Below the pieces are notes generated by a model. It was not told the DNA's origin. It searched no databases and was given only the letters and a program-made list of their open reading frames with translations. Position numbers and translations under genes: made by a program. A DNA stretch of 64,000 nt from Desulfuromonadales bacterium (GTDB lineage Bacteria > Desulfobacterota > Desulfuromonadia > Desulfuromonadales > BM103): positions 1 to 64,000 of the forward strand of contig JAQYVY010000004.1 in NCBI GenBank assembly GCA_030145195.1, read 5' to 3'. Positions 43,240 through 51,834 of this stretch are shown here, in pieces; the first letter of the stretch is position 1, and each line of letters opens with the position of its first letter.

Positions 43240-43280
43240 AACGCCTGTCTTCGCTTTGGAGATGGGCGTTTTTTATTTTT
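43240..43280 (+). terminator. Riboswitch expression-platform terminator
   Basis: AACGCCTGTCTTC (43240-43252) can pair along its whole length with GGAGATGGGCGTT (43258-43270), loop GCTTT, followed by TTTTTT. Upstream CATCT (43219-43223) is complementary to AGATG (43260-43264) in the 3' arm, and TGTAC/GTACA (43203-43207, 43228-43232) can form an alternative stem, giving candidates for the antiterminator. Confidence 0.85.
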
Positions 43281-43300
43281 AACCCAAGGAGACAATTGGT

Positions 43301-46300
43301 ATGCGAAACTTAGTGAAAATTTCCGGGCAACGCTACGCCCTGCTTCTTGCTTTAGGGCTGTTCACAGCCTTTGCAAATCCGGCTTTTGCTTTGAACATCG
43401 GCTACTATACGCTTTTAAGCCCGAGTTCAACAACTCCAGCGACAACAATAACAAATGGTGGTCACGCCCCTGTACAAATTACCACCTTATCAGGCGCTGA
43501 TCTGAGTTCACTTGATGTACTTTGGGTCCTTAATCCAAATAACTATGGTTACTCGTCGGACTATACGAGTAATCTCTCTGTCGTAGATAATTTTATTAAG
43601 AATGGTGGTGGCCTGTTATTCCATGACAGGCATGTAACGACTGCGGCAACAGCAATTCCCGGAGCTTCAGGGGTTTCTTTTCACCGTGCACCTGGGGCGA
43701 ACATTGACATTGCTGCTGGAGCAGAGGCTCTTGCGGCCCAGATGGGCATTACCAATACTTCATTAGATGGCGGGAATTGGTCCTATCATGGTTATGCCGA
43801 TCTGGCTTCTCTTCCCGCAACAGCAGTTCCTGTTCTCACAACGGGGATTGCAAACCAAATAGTCGACTTCAACTATAGCTATGGTGCTGGTAGCGTTTAT
43901 TATTCGTCAATTCCAATTGACCATTACATCGGGTTTGGAGGTAATCTCAATTTCAGTCAATATATCGGCAACCTTGTTGATGCCGTAGAAGAGACTGTTC
44001 TTCTCGACAATTTAATTGTTAATAATTCCGAGACCCATGAGCTCTCCGGAAGTGACCAAACATACGAGTGGGTCCGATTGCTTGACGGTGAGATTGTTGA
44101 CAGTGCTGCAACAAAAGGCCTTTTGACAGCAGACTCGGGCTATGACGTGCGGCTCGGCTCAATAAGCGCCAACCTTGCGGGCAGTGCCCTCACCAAAACC
44201 ACCTCCGGTCTGGTGACTCTCTCCGGCAACAACAGCTATACCGGCGGCACCTTATTGAATGACGGTAGCCTCAGTGTCAGCTCCGACAGCAACCTTGGTG
44301 ATGCTTCCGGAGCTTTAAATTTTGATGGCGGCACCCTGCAAATTACAGGGACGACGCTCAACAGTACCGCCCGTACAATCAACTGGGGTAGCGGTGGCGG
44401 TGGCTTCGACGTCGCCGATGCCGGCAATATGTTCACGGTTAGTCAGGTGTTGTCAGGAAGTGGCGGCCTAACCAAAGAGGGTGATGGCACTCTGGCCCTC
44501 TCTGGTGCGAACACTTACACCGGTGGCACCGCCATTAACGGCGGTATCATCCAGGTCAGCGCTGACAACAACCTCGGCGGCGGCAACATTTCATACAACA
44601 GCGGCACGCTGCAATATGCTGCTTTTTTCGATACGGCCAAGAACATGGCGCTCGAATCTCTGGGCGGAACGATTGATACCAACGGTTACGATTCAACCGC
44701 ATCGGGCGTGATTGCTGGTGACGGATCCTTGACCAAGGAGGGTGCTGGCACCTTGGCTCTTTCTGGTGCAAACACCTACACCGGTGGCACCGCCATCAAC
44801 GGCGGCACTGTCCAGGTCGGTGCTGACAACAACCTCGGCACCGGCGACATTGCTTACAACAGCGGGACACTGCAATATTCCGCCTCTTTCGATACCGCCA
44901 AGAACATGGCCCTCGAATCTCTGGGCGGCACCATCGATACCAACGGTTACGATTCAACCGCATCGGGCGTGATTGCTGGTGACGGATCCTTGACCAAGGA
45001 GGGCACGGGTAATCTGACCCTGACCGGCAACAACAGCTACTCTGGCGGCACCACGGTTTCCGCTGGCGTTTTGACCGGTAACACAGACAGCCTGCAAGGC
45101 GATATCGTCAATAATGCAGCCGTCGTCTTTGATCAAGCCGTTGCGGGCACCTACGCAGACGTCATGAGCGGCTCCGGTTCTCTGACCAAGAGCAACAGCG
45201 GCACCCTGTCCCTCTCTGGCACCAACAGCTACTCTGGTGGCACCGCCATCAACGGCGGCACAATCCAGTTAGGTGCCAACAATAACCTGGGAAGCGGCAA
45301 CATCTCATACAACAGCGGAACCCTGAGCCTCACAGGCAGCCTGACCATTGCCAACGACATGACCCTCGAATCGCTGGGCGGAACGATTGTCACTGGCACC
45401 AATCATTCAACCCTGTCCGGGGACATCTCCGGGTCGGGTTCGTTGACCAAGGAAGGGACGTGGAACTTAACCATGTCCGGGAACAACAGCTACTCCGGGG
45501 GGACAAACATTAATGGGGGAGCTGTCGTGGCCAGCGCGGCCAACAACCTGGGCACGGGAAATATCACCTACAACGGCGGCAGGCTGGAGTATGGCGCTAG
45601 TTTTGACCTCAACAAGGACATGCTGCTTTATTCCGGTGGAGGCAGCATTGTCACCAACGGATACAACTCGGCTATTTTTGGCGTGATCTCCGGAGATGGT
45701 TCTTTGACCAAATACGGTGATGGCACCCTCACTCTCTCTGGATCCAACACCTACACGGGATTAACGCATATTTCTGGCGGCACTTTGCAAACCGGAAAGG
45801 ATGAAGTCCTTTACAACTCGGCCTGGATAACACTCGGTCCCGGGGGCACCTTCGACCTCAACGATAATACCGAGAGAGTGGGATTGGTTAATGGAAATGG
45901 TCTCGTAGACATTGGTTCAGGACATCTCATTACCGGTGGTCTTGATGTCGGGGCTGCTTACGGTGGGGTTTTCATCGGAGATGGAACACTAACAAAAGAA
46001 GGGGACAGCACTTGGGGCCTCACAGGAGATCATAACAGCTTCACTGGAACCCTAAACATAAATCAAGGACGCATCAACCTGTTTGGTTCCAACGAAAGCA
46101 TCTACAACGGTCTCACTCTCAACGTCGGGGACAATAGTGCCGCTACGCTAGACATCAAAGGACGTATTGAAACGGTCGGTAGCGTGACCCTCGTCAATGG
46201 AACCCTGGAAGACGGTGTGGGTGGTGGTGAACTCACTGCTGCCAGCTACGACCTGCAGAACGGCACTGTCAATGCCGCCCTCGGAGCGGGCACCCTGTCA

Positions 46301-49300
46301 AAGACAACTGCTAACACGGTCGTTCTTAACGGCACAACAGACGCCGAAATTATTTACCTCAAAGAAGGCACTCTACAGCTGAATGACTCCGAGCGATTGG
46401 ACAACAGCAGTGCTGTCCACCTGCAGGGAGGCAGTCTGGATCTTCAGGGCTATGATGAGACCGTCGGGTACATCGACTCCAGTAGCTCGGGAGGAACCAT
46501 TGATGGCACGAGAACACTTCAGGCTGGTTACTACGGGTTCGGCGGCACCAACACTACAGTCAATGCTAACCTTGGCACAAACTCCCTCTATCAGTGGGGG
46601 GGCACGACGGTTCTGAATGGAACCAAGGGAAGTGGCTGGACACAAGTTTCTGCCGGAACGCTGAAAATCGGTGCAAATGAGCGACTCGATGACGAGAGCA
46701 TGGTTTCCGTGTCGACCGGTTCTCTCGACCTGAACGGAAAAACGGAAACGGTTACCGGCATTTCTCTCAATACTGGCGGTTCTCTGGACGACAGTGCTGG
46801 CAACGGATTGCTGATTGCGGGGACCTATGGTCTCACCGATGGTACGGTGAATGTAGACCTCGGAGGTGGCCTCCTCAGAAAAGTAACGGCAGGAACCGTG
46901 GTCCTGAACTCTTCTACCTTGGCGGAAACTGTCACAATAGAAGAAGGCACTCTGCAATTGGGCCAAGACGAGGCCCTCTACAACATGGCGACACTTACTG
47001 TCAGTGGCGGCAGCCTCAACCTCAATGGTTACACGGAAACGGTCAATAGCGCAGTCCTTAGCGGTGGAACCCTTGACGACACTGTTGGCAGCGGCCAGTT
47101 GACCGCTGAAACCTACAACCTGCAGTCCGGTGTCGTTAATGCTGCTTTGGGTGCGGGAGCGATCACTAAGACGACATTTGGCACGGTGGTGCTAAATGCG
47201 GCGACCCTGGCTTCGACCGTGGACGTCCAAGCTGGCATTCTGCAGTTGGACGAAGTTGACGTCCTGGATAATTTGGCAGCTTTGAGTGTCACCGGTGGCA
47301 GTCTGGACCTGAATGGCTTCACCGAAACCGTCAACAGTGTCGTGTTGGGCAGCGGTAGTCTGGACGACTCGGCTGGCGCGGGTCAGTTGATCGCCGAAAC
47401 TTACGAGCTGCAGTCCGGTGCCGTCAACGTGGCGCTGGGCGCGGGAGCCATCACCAAGACGAACATCGGCACCGTGACGTTAAATGCGGTAACTTTGGGC
47501 ACAACGGTAGACATCAGCGGTGGCATCCTGCAGCTGGCTGAGAACGAAGTGATCTACAACACGGCGGCCGTTACAGTGAACAACGGTACGCTGGACCTCA
47601 ACGATTACACCGAAACCATCGGTTCGCTGGCGGGCAGCGGTAATGTTGACCTGGGCGCGGGAGCGCTGACGGTTGGGGTGAATAACACTGACACCAACTT
47701 TGATGGCGTGATCAGCGGAACCGGTTCTGTGACCAAAGTCGGCCTTGGCACCATCGTCCTTGCCGGTAAAAACCTCTATAGCGGCAACACCACCGTAGCT
47801 GACGGCACCCTGCAGACCGGCGCCAGCGAAGTCTTGTACAACAGCGGCGTTCTGAATATTGTGACCGGCGGCAGCTTTGATGTTAATGGCAACGACGAGA
47901 CGGTTGGCACGGTCGCTCTTGTTGATGGTACGCTTGATGATAGTGCTGGTGGTGGCCTGTTGACTGCGGCCAGCTATCGATTAACATCTGGCACGGTGAA
48001 TGCCGCCCTGGGTGAGGGTTCGCTCGTTACTGGAGGAGGCACTGTTGTATTAAATGGCACCTCTGAAAGCAGCATCATTAGCCTTAACACTGGAACCTTG
48101 CAACTTGGAGCCTCTGAGCGGCTGCATAATAGCGCCACTCTTATTCCCTTTGGGGGCACACTTGACCTGCAAGGCTTTGATGAAACAATCGGTCAAATCG
48201 CAGGGAGCAGCTTTGGTCTAACGCTCAATGGCACCGGCACCCTTCAGGCCAATTCCTACAGCATGTGGAATGCAGTAATAAACGCCAACCTCGGCACAGG
48301 AACCTTGCGGCAATCTAATGGCACAACTATCCTGAATGGCTCCAAGGGTTCCGGCGATGTGAATATTGTGTCTGGGCTGTTACAGACCGGCAACAACGAG
48401 GTTATTTATAACTCTTCGGCTGTTACGGTTACAGGTTCCGGTCTTCTCGACATCAATGACCACACCGAAACGATCGGCTCTTTAGCTGGTGACGGTAGTG
48501 TCGATTTGGGCACGGGCTCTCTGACCACAGGCGGTAATGATACCAGCACCACCTTTGCCGGTACGATCAGTGGCGCTGGCGACTTGAACAAGATGGGTGC
48601 GGGCGTCTTCGATATGACAGGCGACAACAGTTTTGTTGGCACCACCACCATCTACAACGGCGCCCTGATGGTCAACGGCACCCTGGCTTCACACGTTATG
48701 AACATGGCCGACGGCCTGCTGGGGGGCAGTGGTACCATTGCCGGAAATGTGACCAACTATGGCACTCTGGCACCGGGCAATTCGATTGGAACCTTGACTG
48801 TCGGCAACTACAACTCCGCGATCGGCTCCATCTTTGAGGTTGAGGTTGACGCCGATGGCAACAGCGACCAGATCGCCACAACGGGTACGGCAACCATCAA
48901 CGGTGGTACGGTTGAGGTTTTGGCTCTTGGCGATGTGGTTGATTACAACCGCCGCACCATCTACAACGTGGTGACTGCCGACGGTGGCGTTGCCGGCAGC
49001 TACGAGGGCGTCACGGTCGATCTGGCCGAACTGACTCCGTTCCTTGCTTATGATGATCCCGACCTGGTGGAACTGATTCTGGTTCGCAACGATATCAACC
49101 TGGCTGAGATTGCTGCGGCTGAGACAGAAAACCAGAAGTCGGTGGCCGCGGTTCTGACCAAGGCGTCTCTGACCACCTTTGACGGCGACCTGGCCGAAGT
49201 GCTGGATGTGTTTGTCGACGAGCTGGATGAAGCTGGGCGGCGGGCAGCGCTGGACGAGCTGGGCGGGCAGAAACTACACACCGCTCTGCCCACGGCGGCC

Positions 49301-50299
49301 TTTGGTTTGATCGAGTCGTTCCAGGGCGCAGTCGGTAGCCGCATGAGCCGATTGCATCAGGCCAACCAGCAGGGCATGGCACAGATTGATCCGCTCGATG
49401 GCGTGCAGCTGGCCATGGCGGGCGACATTACCGACCTGGGCCCGCTCGACAGCAAGGGTCAACAAGACCAGAACCTGTGGGTCCATATGTATGGAGTCAA
49501 TGGTGACGTCGATAAAGACGAGAACGCCGCTGGTTATGACTACGATCTCTACGGCGCGGCTTTCGGTCTCGACTTTCCGGTAACCTCGCGCACCAACCTG
49601 GGTCTCACCGTTGGTTACGGTACGGCAGACGTCAAGACTGAACTGAATGATGTCGCCGACATCGAGAGTGTTCAGGTCGGCCTCTACAGCAACTATGAGA
49701 ACCAGGCCTTCTACCTCGATGGCTTGGTCTCTTACGCCGACAACAGCTACGACACCACCCGCGAGATTACCGTGGGCTCGATCACCGAAACCGCCACCGC
49801 CGATTACGACGGTAGCGAATGGGCGATTGCCGGTGAGATGGGTTACATCGGCACCGCCGGAGAGTACAATGTGCAGCCGTTCTTTGGCACCCGCTGGTTG
49901 CGTTTGGATGAAGACGGCTTTACCGAAAAGGGTGCTGGCAGCCTGAGCCTGCGGGTTGATGCCCGCACCGCCTACTCGTGGAAGATCTTCCCCGGTCTGC
50001 GCATCAGCCGTCCGGTGAAGACCGGCGAGCAGAGCTACTTCATTCCGCAAGCCAGCATGAAGCTGATCCGGGAATTGCGCGATAACAATGACACCGTCAG
50101 CGCCAGCTTTGCGGGTGCGCCTTCAGCAGGCAGCTTCCAGGTTGAAGGTGTCGACATTGATCGCAGCAGCATCGAACTCGGTGCCGGCTTCAAGGTTCTG
50201 GACAAAGGGACGTTGCAGGTGAACCTGGATGTCACGACCGAGATTAATGACGAGAGAACAGCGCATAGTGTCAATGGTGGTTTCAAACTGCTCTGGTAA
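43301..50299 (+). CDS. Giant autotransporter adhesin (type Va) with N-terminal amidotransferase-like domain
   Basis: 2332 residues, AAGGAG upstream. Signal peptide 1-30 (cut after NPAFA). Residues ~31-230 form an alpha/beta domain like ThuA/class I amidotransferase folds (LDVLWVLNPNNYGYSSDY, FIKNGGGLLFHDRHV). From ~270 to ~1950 the passenger consists of beta-helix repeats: autotransporter-associated GTLALSGANTYTGGT units first, then ~80-residue GTLDDSAGxGxLTA / SLDLNGYTETV units. A linker with DEAGRRAALDELGGQKLHT precedes the C-terminal beta-barrel (~2055-2332), which begins near NLWVHMYGVNGDVD and ends in the aromatic residue of FKLLW. It would translocate its own passenger across the outer membrane for adhesion or biofilm. 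No protease motif is obvious. Expression is set by the riboswitch upstream. Confidence 0.93.
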   Translation: MRNLVKISGQRYALLLALGLFTAFANPAFALNIGYYTLLSPSSTTPATTITNGGHAPVQITTLSGADLSSLDVLWVLNPNNYGYSSDYTSNLSVVDNFIKNGGGLLFHDRHVTTAATAIPGASGVSFHRAPGANIDIAAGAEALAAQMGITNTSLDGGNWSYHGYADLASLPATAVPVLTTGIANQIVDFNYSYGAGSVYYSSIPIDHYIGFGGNLNFSQYIGNLVDAVEETVLLDNLIVNNSETHELSGSDQTYEWVRLLDGEIVDSAATKGLLTADSGYDVRLGSISANLAGSALTKTTSGLVTLSGNNSYTGGTLLNDGSLSVSSDSNLGDASGALNFDGGTLQITGTTLNSTARTINWGSGGGGFDVADAGNMFTVSQVLSGSGGLTKEGDGTLALSGANTYTGGTAINGGIIQVSADNNLGGGNISYNSGTLQYAAFFDTAKNMALESLGGTIDTNGYDSTASGVIAGDGSLTKEGAGTLALSGANTYTGGTAINGGTVQVGADNNLGTGDIAYNSGTLQYSASFDTAKNMALESLGGTIDTNGYDSTASGVIAGDGSLTKEGTGNLTLTGNNSYSGGTTVSAGVLTGNTDSLQGDIVNNAAVVFDQAVAGTYADVMSGSGSLTKSNSGTLSLSGTNSYSGGTAINGGTIQLGANNNLGSGNISYNSGTLSLTGSLTIANDMTLESLGGTIVTGTNHSTLSGDISGSGSLTKEGTWNLTMSGNNSYSGGTNINGGAVVASAANNLGTGNITYNGGRLEYGASFDLNKDMLLYSGGGSIVTNGYNSAIFGVISGDGSLTKYGDGTLTLSGSNTYTGLTHISGGTLQTGKDEVLYNSAWITLGPGGTFDLNDNTERVGLVNGNGLVDIGSGHLITGGLDVGAAYGGVFIGDGTLTKEGDSTWGLTGDHNSFTGTLNINQGRINLFGSNESIYNGLTLNVGDNSAATLDIKGRIETVGSVTLVNGTLEDGVGGGELTAASYDLQNGTVNAALGAGTLSKTTANTVVLNGTTDAEIIYLKEGTLQLNDSERLDNSSAVHLQGGSLDLQGYDETVGYIDSSSSGGTIDGTRTLQAGYYGFGGTNTTVNANLGTNSLYQWGGTTVLNGTKGSGWTQVSAGTLKIGANERLDDESMVSVSTGSLDLNGKTETVTGISLNTGGSLDDSAGNGLLIAGTYGLTDGTVNVDLGGGLLRKVTAGTVVLNSSTLAETVTIEEGTLQLGQDEALYNMATLTVSGGSLNLNGYTETVNSAVLSGGTLDDTVGSGQLTAETYNLQSGVVNAALGAGAITKTTFGTVVLNAATLASTVDVQAGILQLDEVDVLDNLAALSVTGGSLDLNGFTETVNSVVLGSGSLDDSAGAGQLIAETYELQSGAVNVALGAGAITKTNIGTVTLNAVTLGTTVDISGGILQLAENEVIYNTAAVTVNNGTLDLNDYTETIGSLAGSGNVDLGAGALTVGVNNTDTNFDGVISGTGSVTKVGLGTIVLAGKNLYSGNTTVADGTLQTGASEVLYNSGVLNIVTGGSFDVNGNDETVGTVALVDGTLDDSAGGGLLTAASYRLTSGTVNAALGEGSLVTGGGTVVLNGTSESSIISLNTGTLQLGASERLHNSATLIPFGGTLDLQGFDETIGQIAGSSFGLTLNGTGTLQANSYSMWNAVINANLGTGTLRQSNGTTILNGSKGSGDVNIVSGLLQTGNNEVIYNSSAVTVTGSGLLDINDHTETIGSLAGDGSVDLGTGSLTTGGNDTSTTFAGTISGAGDLNKMGAGVFDMTGDNSFVGTTTIYNGALMVNGTLASHVMNMADGLLGGSGTIAGNVTNYGTLAPGNSIGTLTVGNYNSAIGSIFEVEVDADGNSDQIATTGTATINGGTVEVLALGDVVDYNRRTIYNVVTADGGVAGSYEGVTVDLAELTPFLAYDDPDLVELILVRNDINLAEIAAAETENQKSVAAVLTKASLTTFDGDLAEVLDVFVDELDEAGRRAALDELGGQKLHTALPTAAFGLIESFQGAVGSRMSRLHQANQQGMAQIDPLDGVQLAMAGDITDLGPLDSKGQQDQNLWVHMYGVNGDVDKDENAAGYDYDLYGAAFGLDFPVTSRTNLGLTVGYGTADVKTELNDVADIESVQVGLYSNYENQAFYLDGLVSYADNSYDTTREITVGSITETATADYDGSEWAIAGEMGYIGTAGEYNVQPFFGTRWLRLDEDGFTEKGAGSLSLRVDARTAYSWKIFPGLRISRPVKTGEQSYFIPQASMKLIRELRDNNDTVSASFAGAPSAGSFQVEGVDIDRSSIELGAGFKVLDKGTLQVNLDVTTEINDERTAHSVNGGFKLLW
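44462..44983 (+). repeat. Two tandem 261-bp repeat units inside the autotransporter gene
   Basis: Unit 1 at 44462-44722 and unit 2 at 44723-44983 encode 87 residues each with roughly 77 identical. The end of each unit plus the following bases (44675-44742 and 44936-45003) are identical over 68 bp. This points to recent duplication. Confidence 0.85.
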
Positions 50300-50331
50300 C
50301 AGGCCGAACCACCAAGATTGCGCCATAACAT

Positions 50332-50366
50332 AAAGAAGCCCCGGCCATTTGGCCGGGGCTTCTTTG
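50332..50366 (+). terminator. Bidirectional terminator after the autotransporter gene
   Basis: AAAGAAGCCCCGGCC (50332-50346) pairs with GGCCGGGGCTTCTTT (50351-50365), 15 bp perfect stem. It also lies 22 bp after the stop of the convergent zinc-ribbon gene. Confidence 0.88.
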
Positions 50367-50387
50367 TGCACCTATTAGTCGAAAGTC

Positions 50388-50717
50388 TCAGCGCAAACTG
50401 GTCGCGCAGCGCGGGCAGGTGAACATGCTGGTCGATGGCACCTTGTGACCGCAGGTCGGACAATTGAACCAGTAGCGGCAATATTTACATTGAGGGTCGG
50501 ACAGCCCCTGTTTCTTATTACACTTTGGGCACTTGCGATACATCTTGCGGTGCGTAATATAGTCCTCGTAGATCAAACCGCATTTGGCGCAGACCTTGGC
50601 ATCGCGGCGATGATTCGGCGTTTCACAACGCGGAGCCGGACAGACAAAGACGGTATGACATGAATCACACCAGTTTTTCCCTTGGGTTTGTTCCTTACAA
50701 ACTGGGCATTTTTCCAT
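50388..50717 (-). CDS. Multi-zinc-ribbon protein
   Basis: 109 residues with eight Cys pairs in order: CPVC, CDSC, CPAPRC, CAKC, CPKC, CKYC, CPTC and CPRC, enough for four zinc-binding ribbons and almost nothing else. Such double-zinc-ribbon proteins are usually nucleic-acid or protein binding adapters. No enzymatic motif, no membrane segment. GAGGTG precedes the start. The neighbours give no functional link. I recognise only the zinc-ribbon fold. Confidence 0.75.
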   Translation of the reverse strand: MEKCPVCKEQTQGKNWCDSCHTVFVCPAPRCETPNHRRDAKVCAKCGLIYEDYITHRKMYRKCPKCNKKQGLSDPQCKYCRYWFNCPTCGHKVPSTSMFTCPRCATSLR

Positions 50718-51279
50718 CAGAACACCTCACTAAATTTTTTTGTTTCGCTACAAAACAAAAAAGCATTGAATTACGGACCTAAAACCCAAACAAAGGTTGT
50801 GTTGGCCACCAAGACACAGAGGCCAGAAGAGGACCGATTAAGGGATAAAAGACAAAAACAACAACCTTGATATTCTGGAAAACTTAGGAAAAGAGCAGGG
50901 ACTTCTCCGAGTCCTAGCGTCTTAGTGGCTCACTTTTTTCAATTATAGAACTGTTTCATTACGAAATGACACACCAACAACATAATCATTTCAGCAAAAA
51001 ATTTCCAGTCTGGAGTTTTTTTCATCAAAACTAAGTAAACACCAGCGCCAAGGGTTATTCACTATACCGAAGTAGCAGAAATATTAATCAGGCTTGAAAG
51101 AGCGCTTGTGGGGACCAATGAAAGAAAAAAAGCAACAACCTGTTATATCTTCTCGGATAAGGGTATAAAGTGACTCAACTGAGGAAATTGTTTGACAAAT
51201 ACGAAACCAGATAAATATTATCAACAAAACTAATAATTTCAAACTTGTTTGAGCGTGCGGTTCGCTCAGGAGAATCTTT
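50718..51279. other. 562-bp intergenic region without genes
   Basis: Contains a T-rich/A-rich inverted pair (TTTTTTGTTT near 50738 and AAAACAAAAAA near 50753), and GCCACCAAGACAC (near 50801) whose complement recurs as GCGTCTTAGTGGC (near 50919) with two mismatches, resembling dispersed intergenic repeats of this bacterial group. A promoter-like site lies at 51192-51121 region end. No gene with a ribosome-binding site is seen. Confidence 0.4.
51192..51221 (+). promoter_or_regulatory. Promoter-like site before the conserved hypothetical gene
   Basis: TTGACA (51192-51197), an 18-bp spacer and TATTAT (51216-51221), 58 bp before the ATG. Confidence 0.5.
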
Positions 51280-51741
51280 ATGTCGAGTGTTTATCGTGTG
51301 GAAAAGAGCGAACTGCCGGTTGTCATCTTTCAAGCTGACGGTTCGGTCATGAAGGGCGTGGTTTTTTTGAGTGCTTGTGCTTATAACCACATGGGTCAGG
51401 AAACCCTGATCGATTTGCTCAAAGAAGATGGGGCGTTCTTTCCCTTTCGCAGCGATGCCGGCGCATTTTGCGTCGCCAACAAGCAGACTATCACGCACCT
51501 TCGTTTTGACCCGCCACAGGATACTCAGGGATATGAATCGCTCGGTTACCGCGAAGACGTGGACATCCGGTTTGTCGGCGGGGAACAACTTTCGGGGATC
51601 GTCACAATCGAGATGCCCGAAGGCCGCAATCGGCTGTTCGATTTCATTAACTCGGCCAGTGGCTTCTTCCTGTTACAGAACCAGGAAGCTTACTACATGA
51701 TCAATATTACTCAAATCCGCGACGTCAGTCCGAAAAAATAG
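51280..51741 (+). CDS. Conserved hypothetical protein, two small beta-domains
   Basis: 153 residues, CAGGAGA before the ATG. The sequence has two similar halves: LPVVIFQADGSVMKGVVFLS with TLIDLLKEDGAFFPF, and VDIRFVGGEQLSGIVTIEM with RLFDFINSASGFFLLQN. This repeat suggests two copies of a small beta-barrel fold (Sm- or PilZ-like in appearance, unproven). No catalytic residues stand out. Similar proteins of unknown function occur in delta-type proteobacteria as far as I know. Single-gene unit ending at the terminator shared with uvrA. Confidence 0.7.
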   Translation: MSSVYRVEKSELPVVIFQADGSVMKGVVFLSACAYNHMGQETLIDLLKEDGAFFPFRSDAGAFCVANKQTITHLRFDPPQDTQGYESLGYREDVDIRFVGGEQLSGIVTIEMPEGRNRLFDFINSASGFFLLQNQEAYYMINITQIRDVSPKK

Positions 51742-51781
51742 TTGTTGTTGATGCCTCGCGGTCATTCATCCACAAAAATGC

Positions 51782-51812
51782 AAGCCAGTAACAATTTATT
51801 GTTACTGGCTTT
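51782..51812. terminator. Bidirectional terminator between hypothetical gene and uvrA
   Basis: AAGCCAGTAACAA (51782-51794) / TTGTTACTGGCTT (51799-51811) with T-rich sequence on the + strand side; convergent genes end on both sides. Confidence 0.85.
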
Positions 51813-51834
51813 TCTTCTATCCAGCCCTCAACCT

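Noticed and set aside
43301-50299. Repeats in the adhesin gene as a CRISPR array or satellite
   Set aside because: They are in frame, of protein-repeat length and encode beta-helix units.
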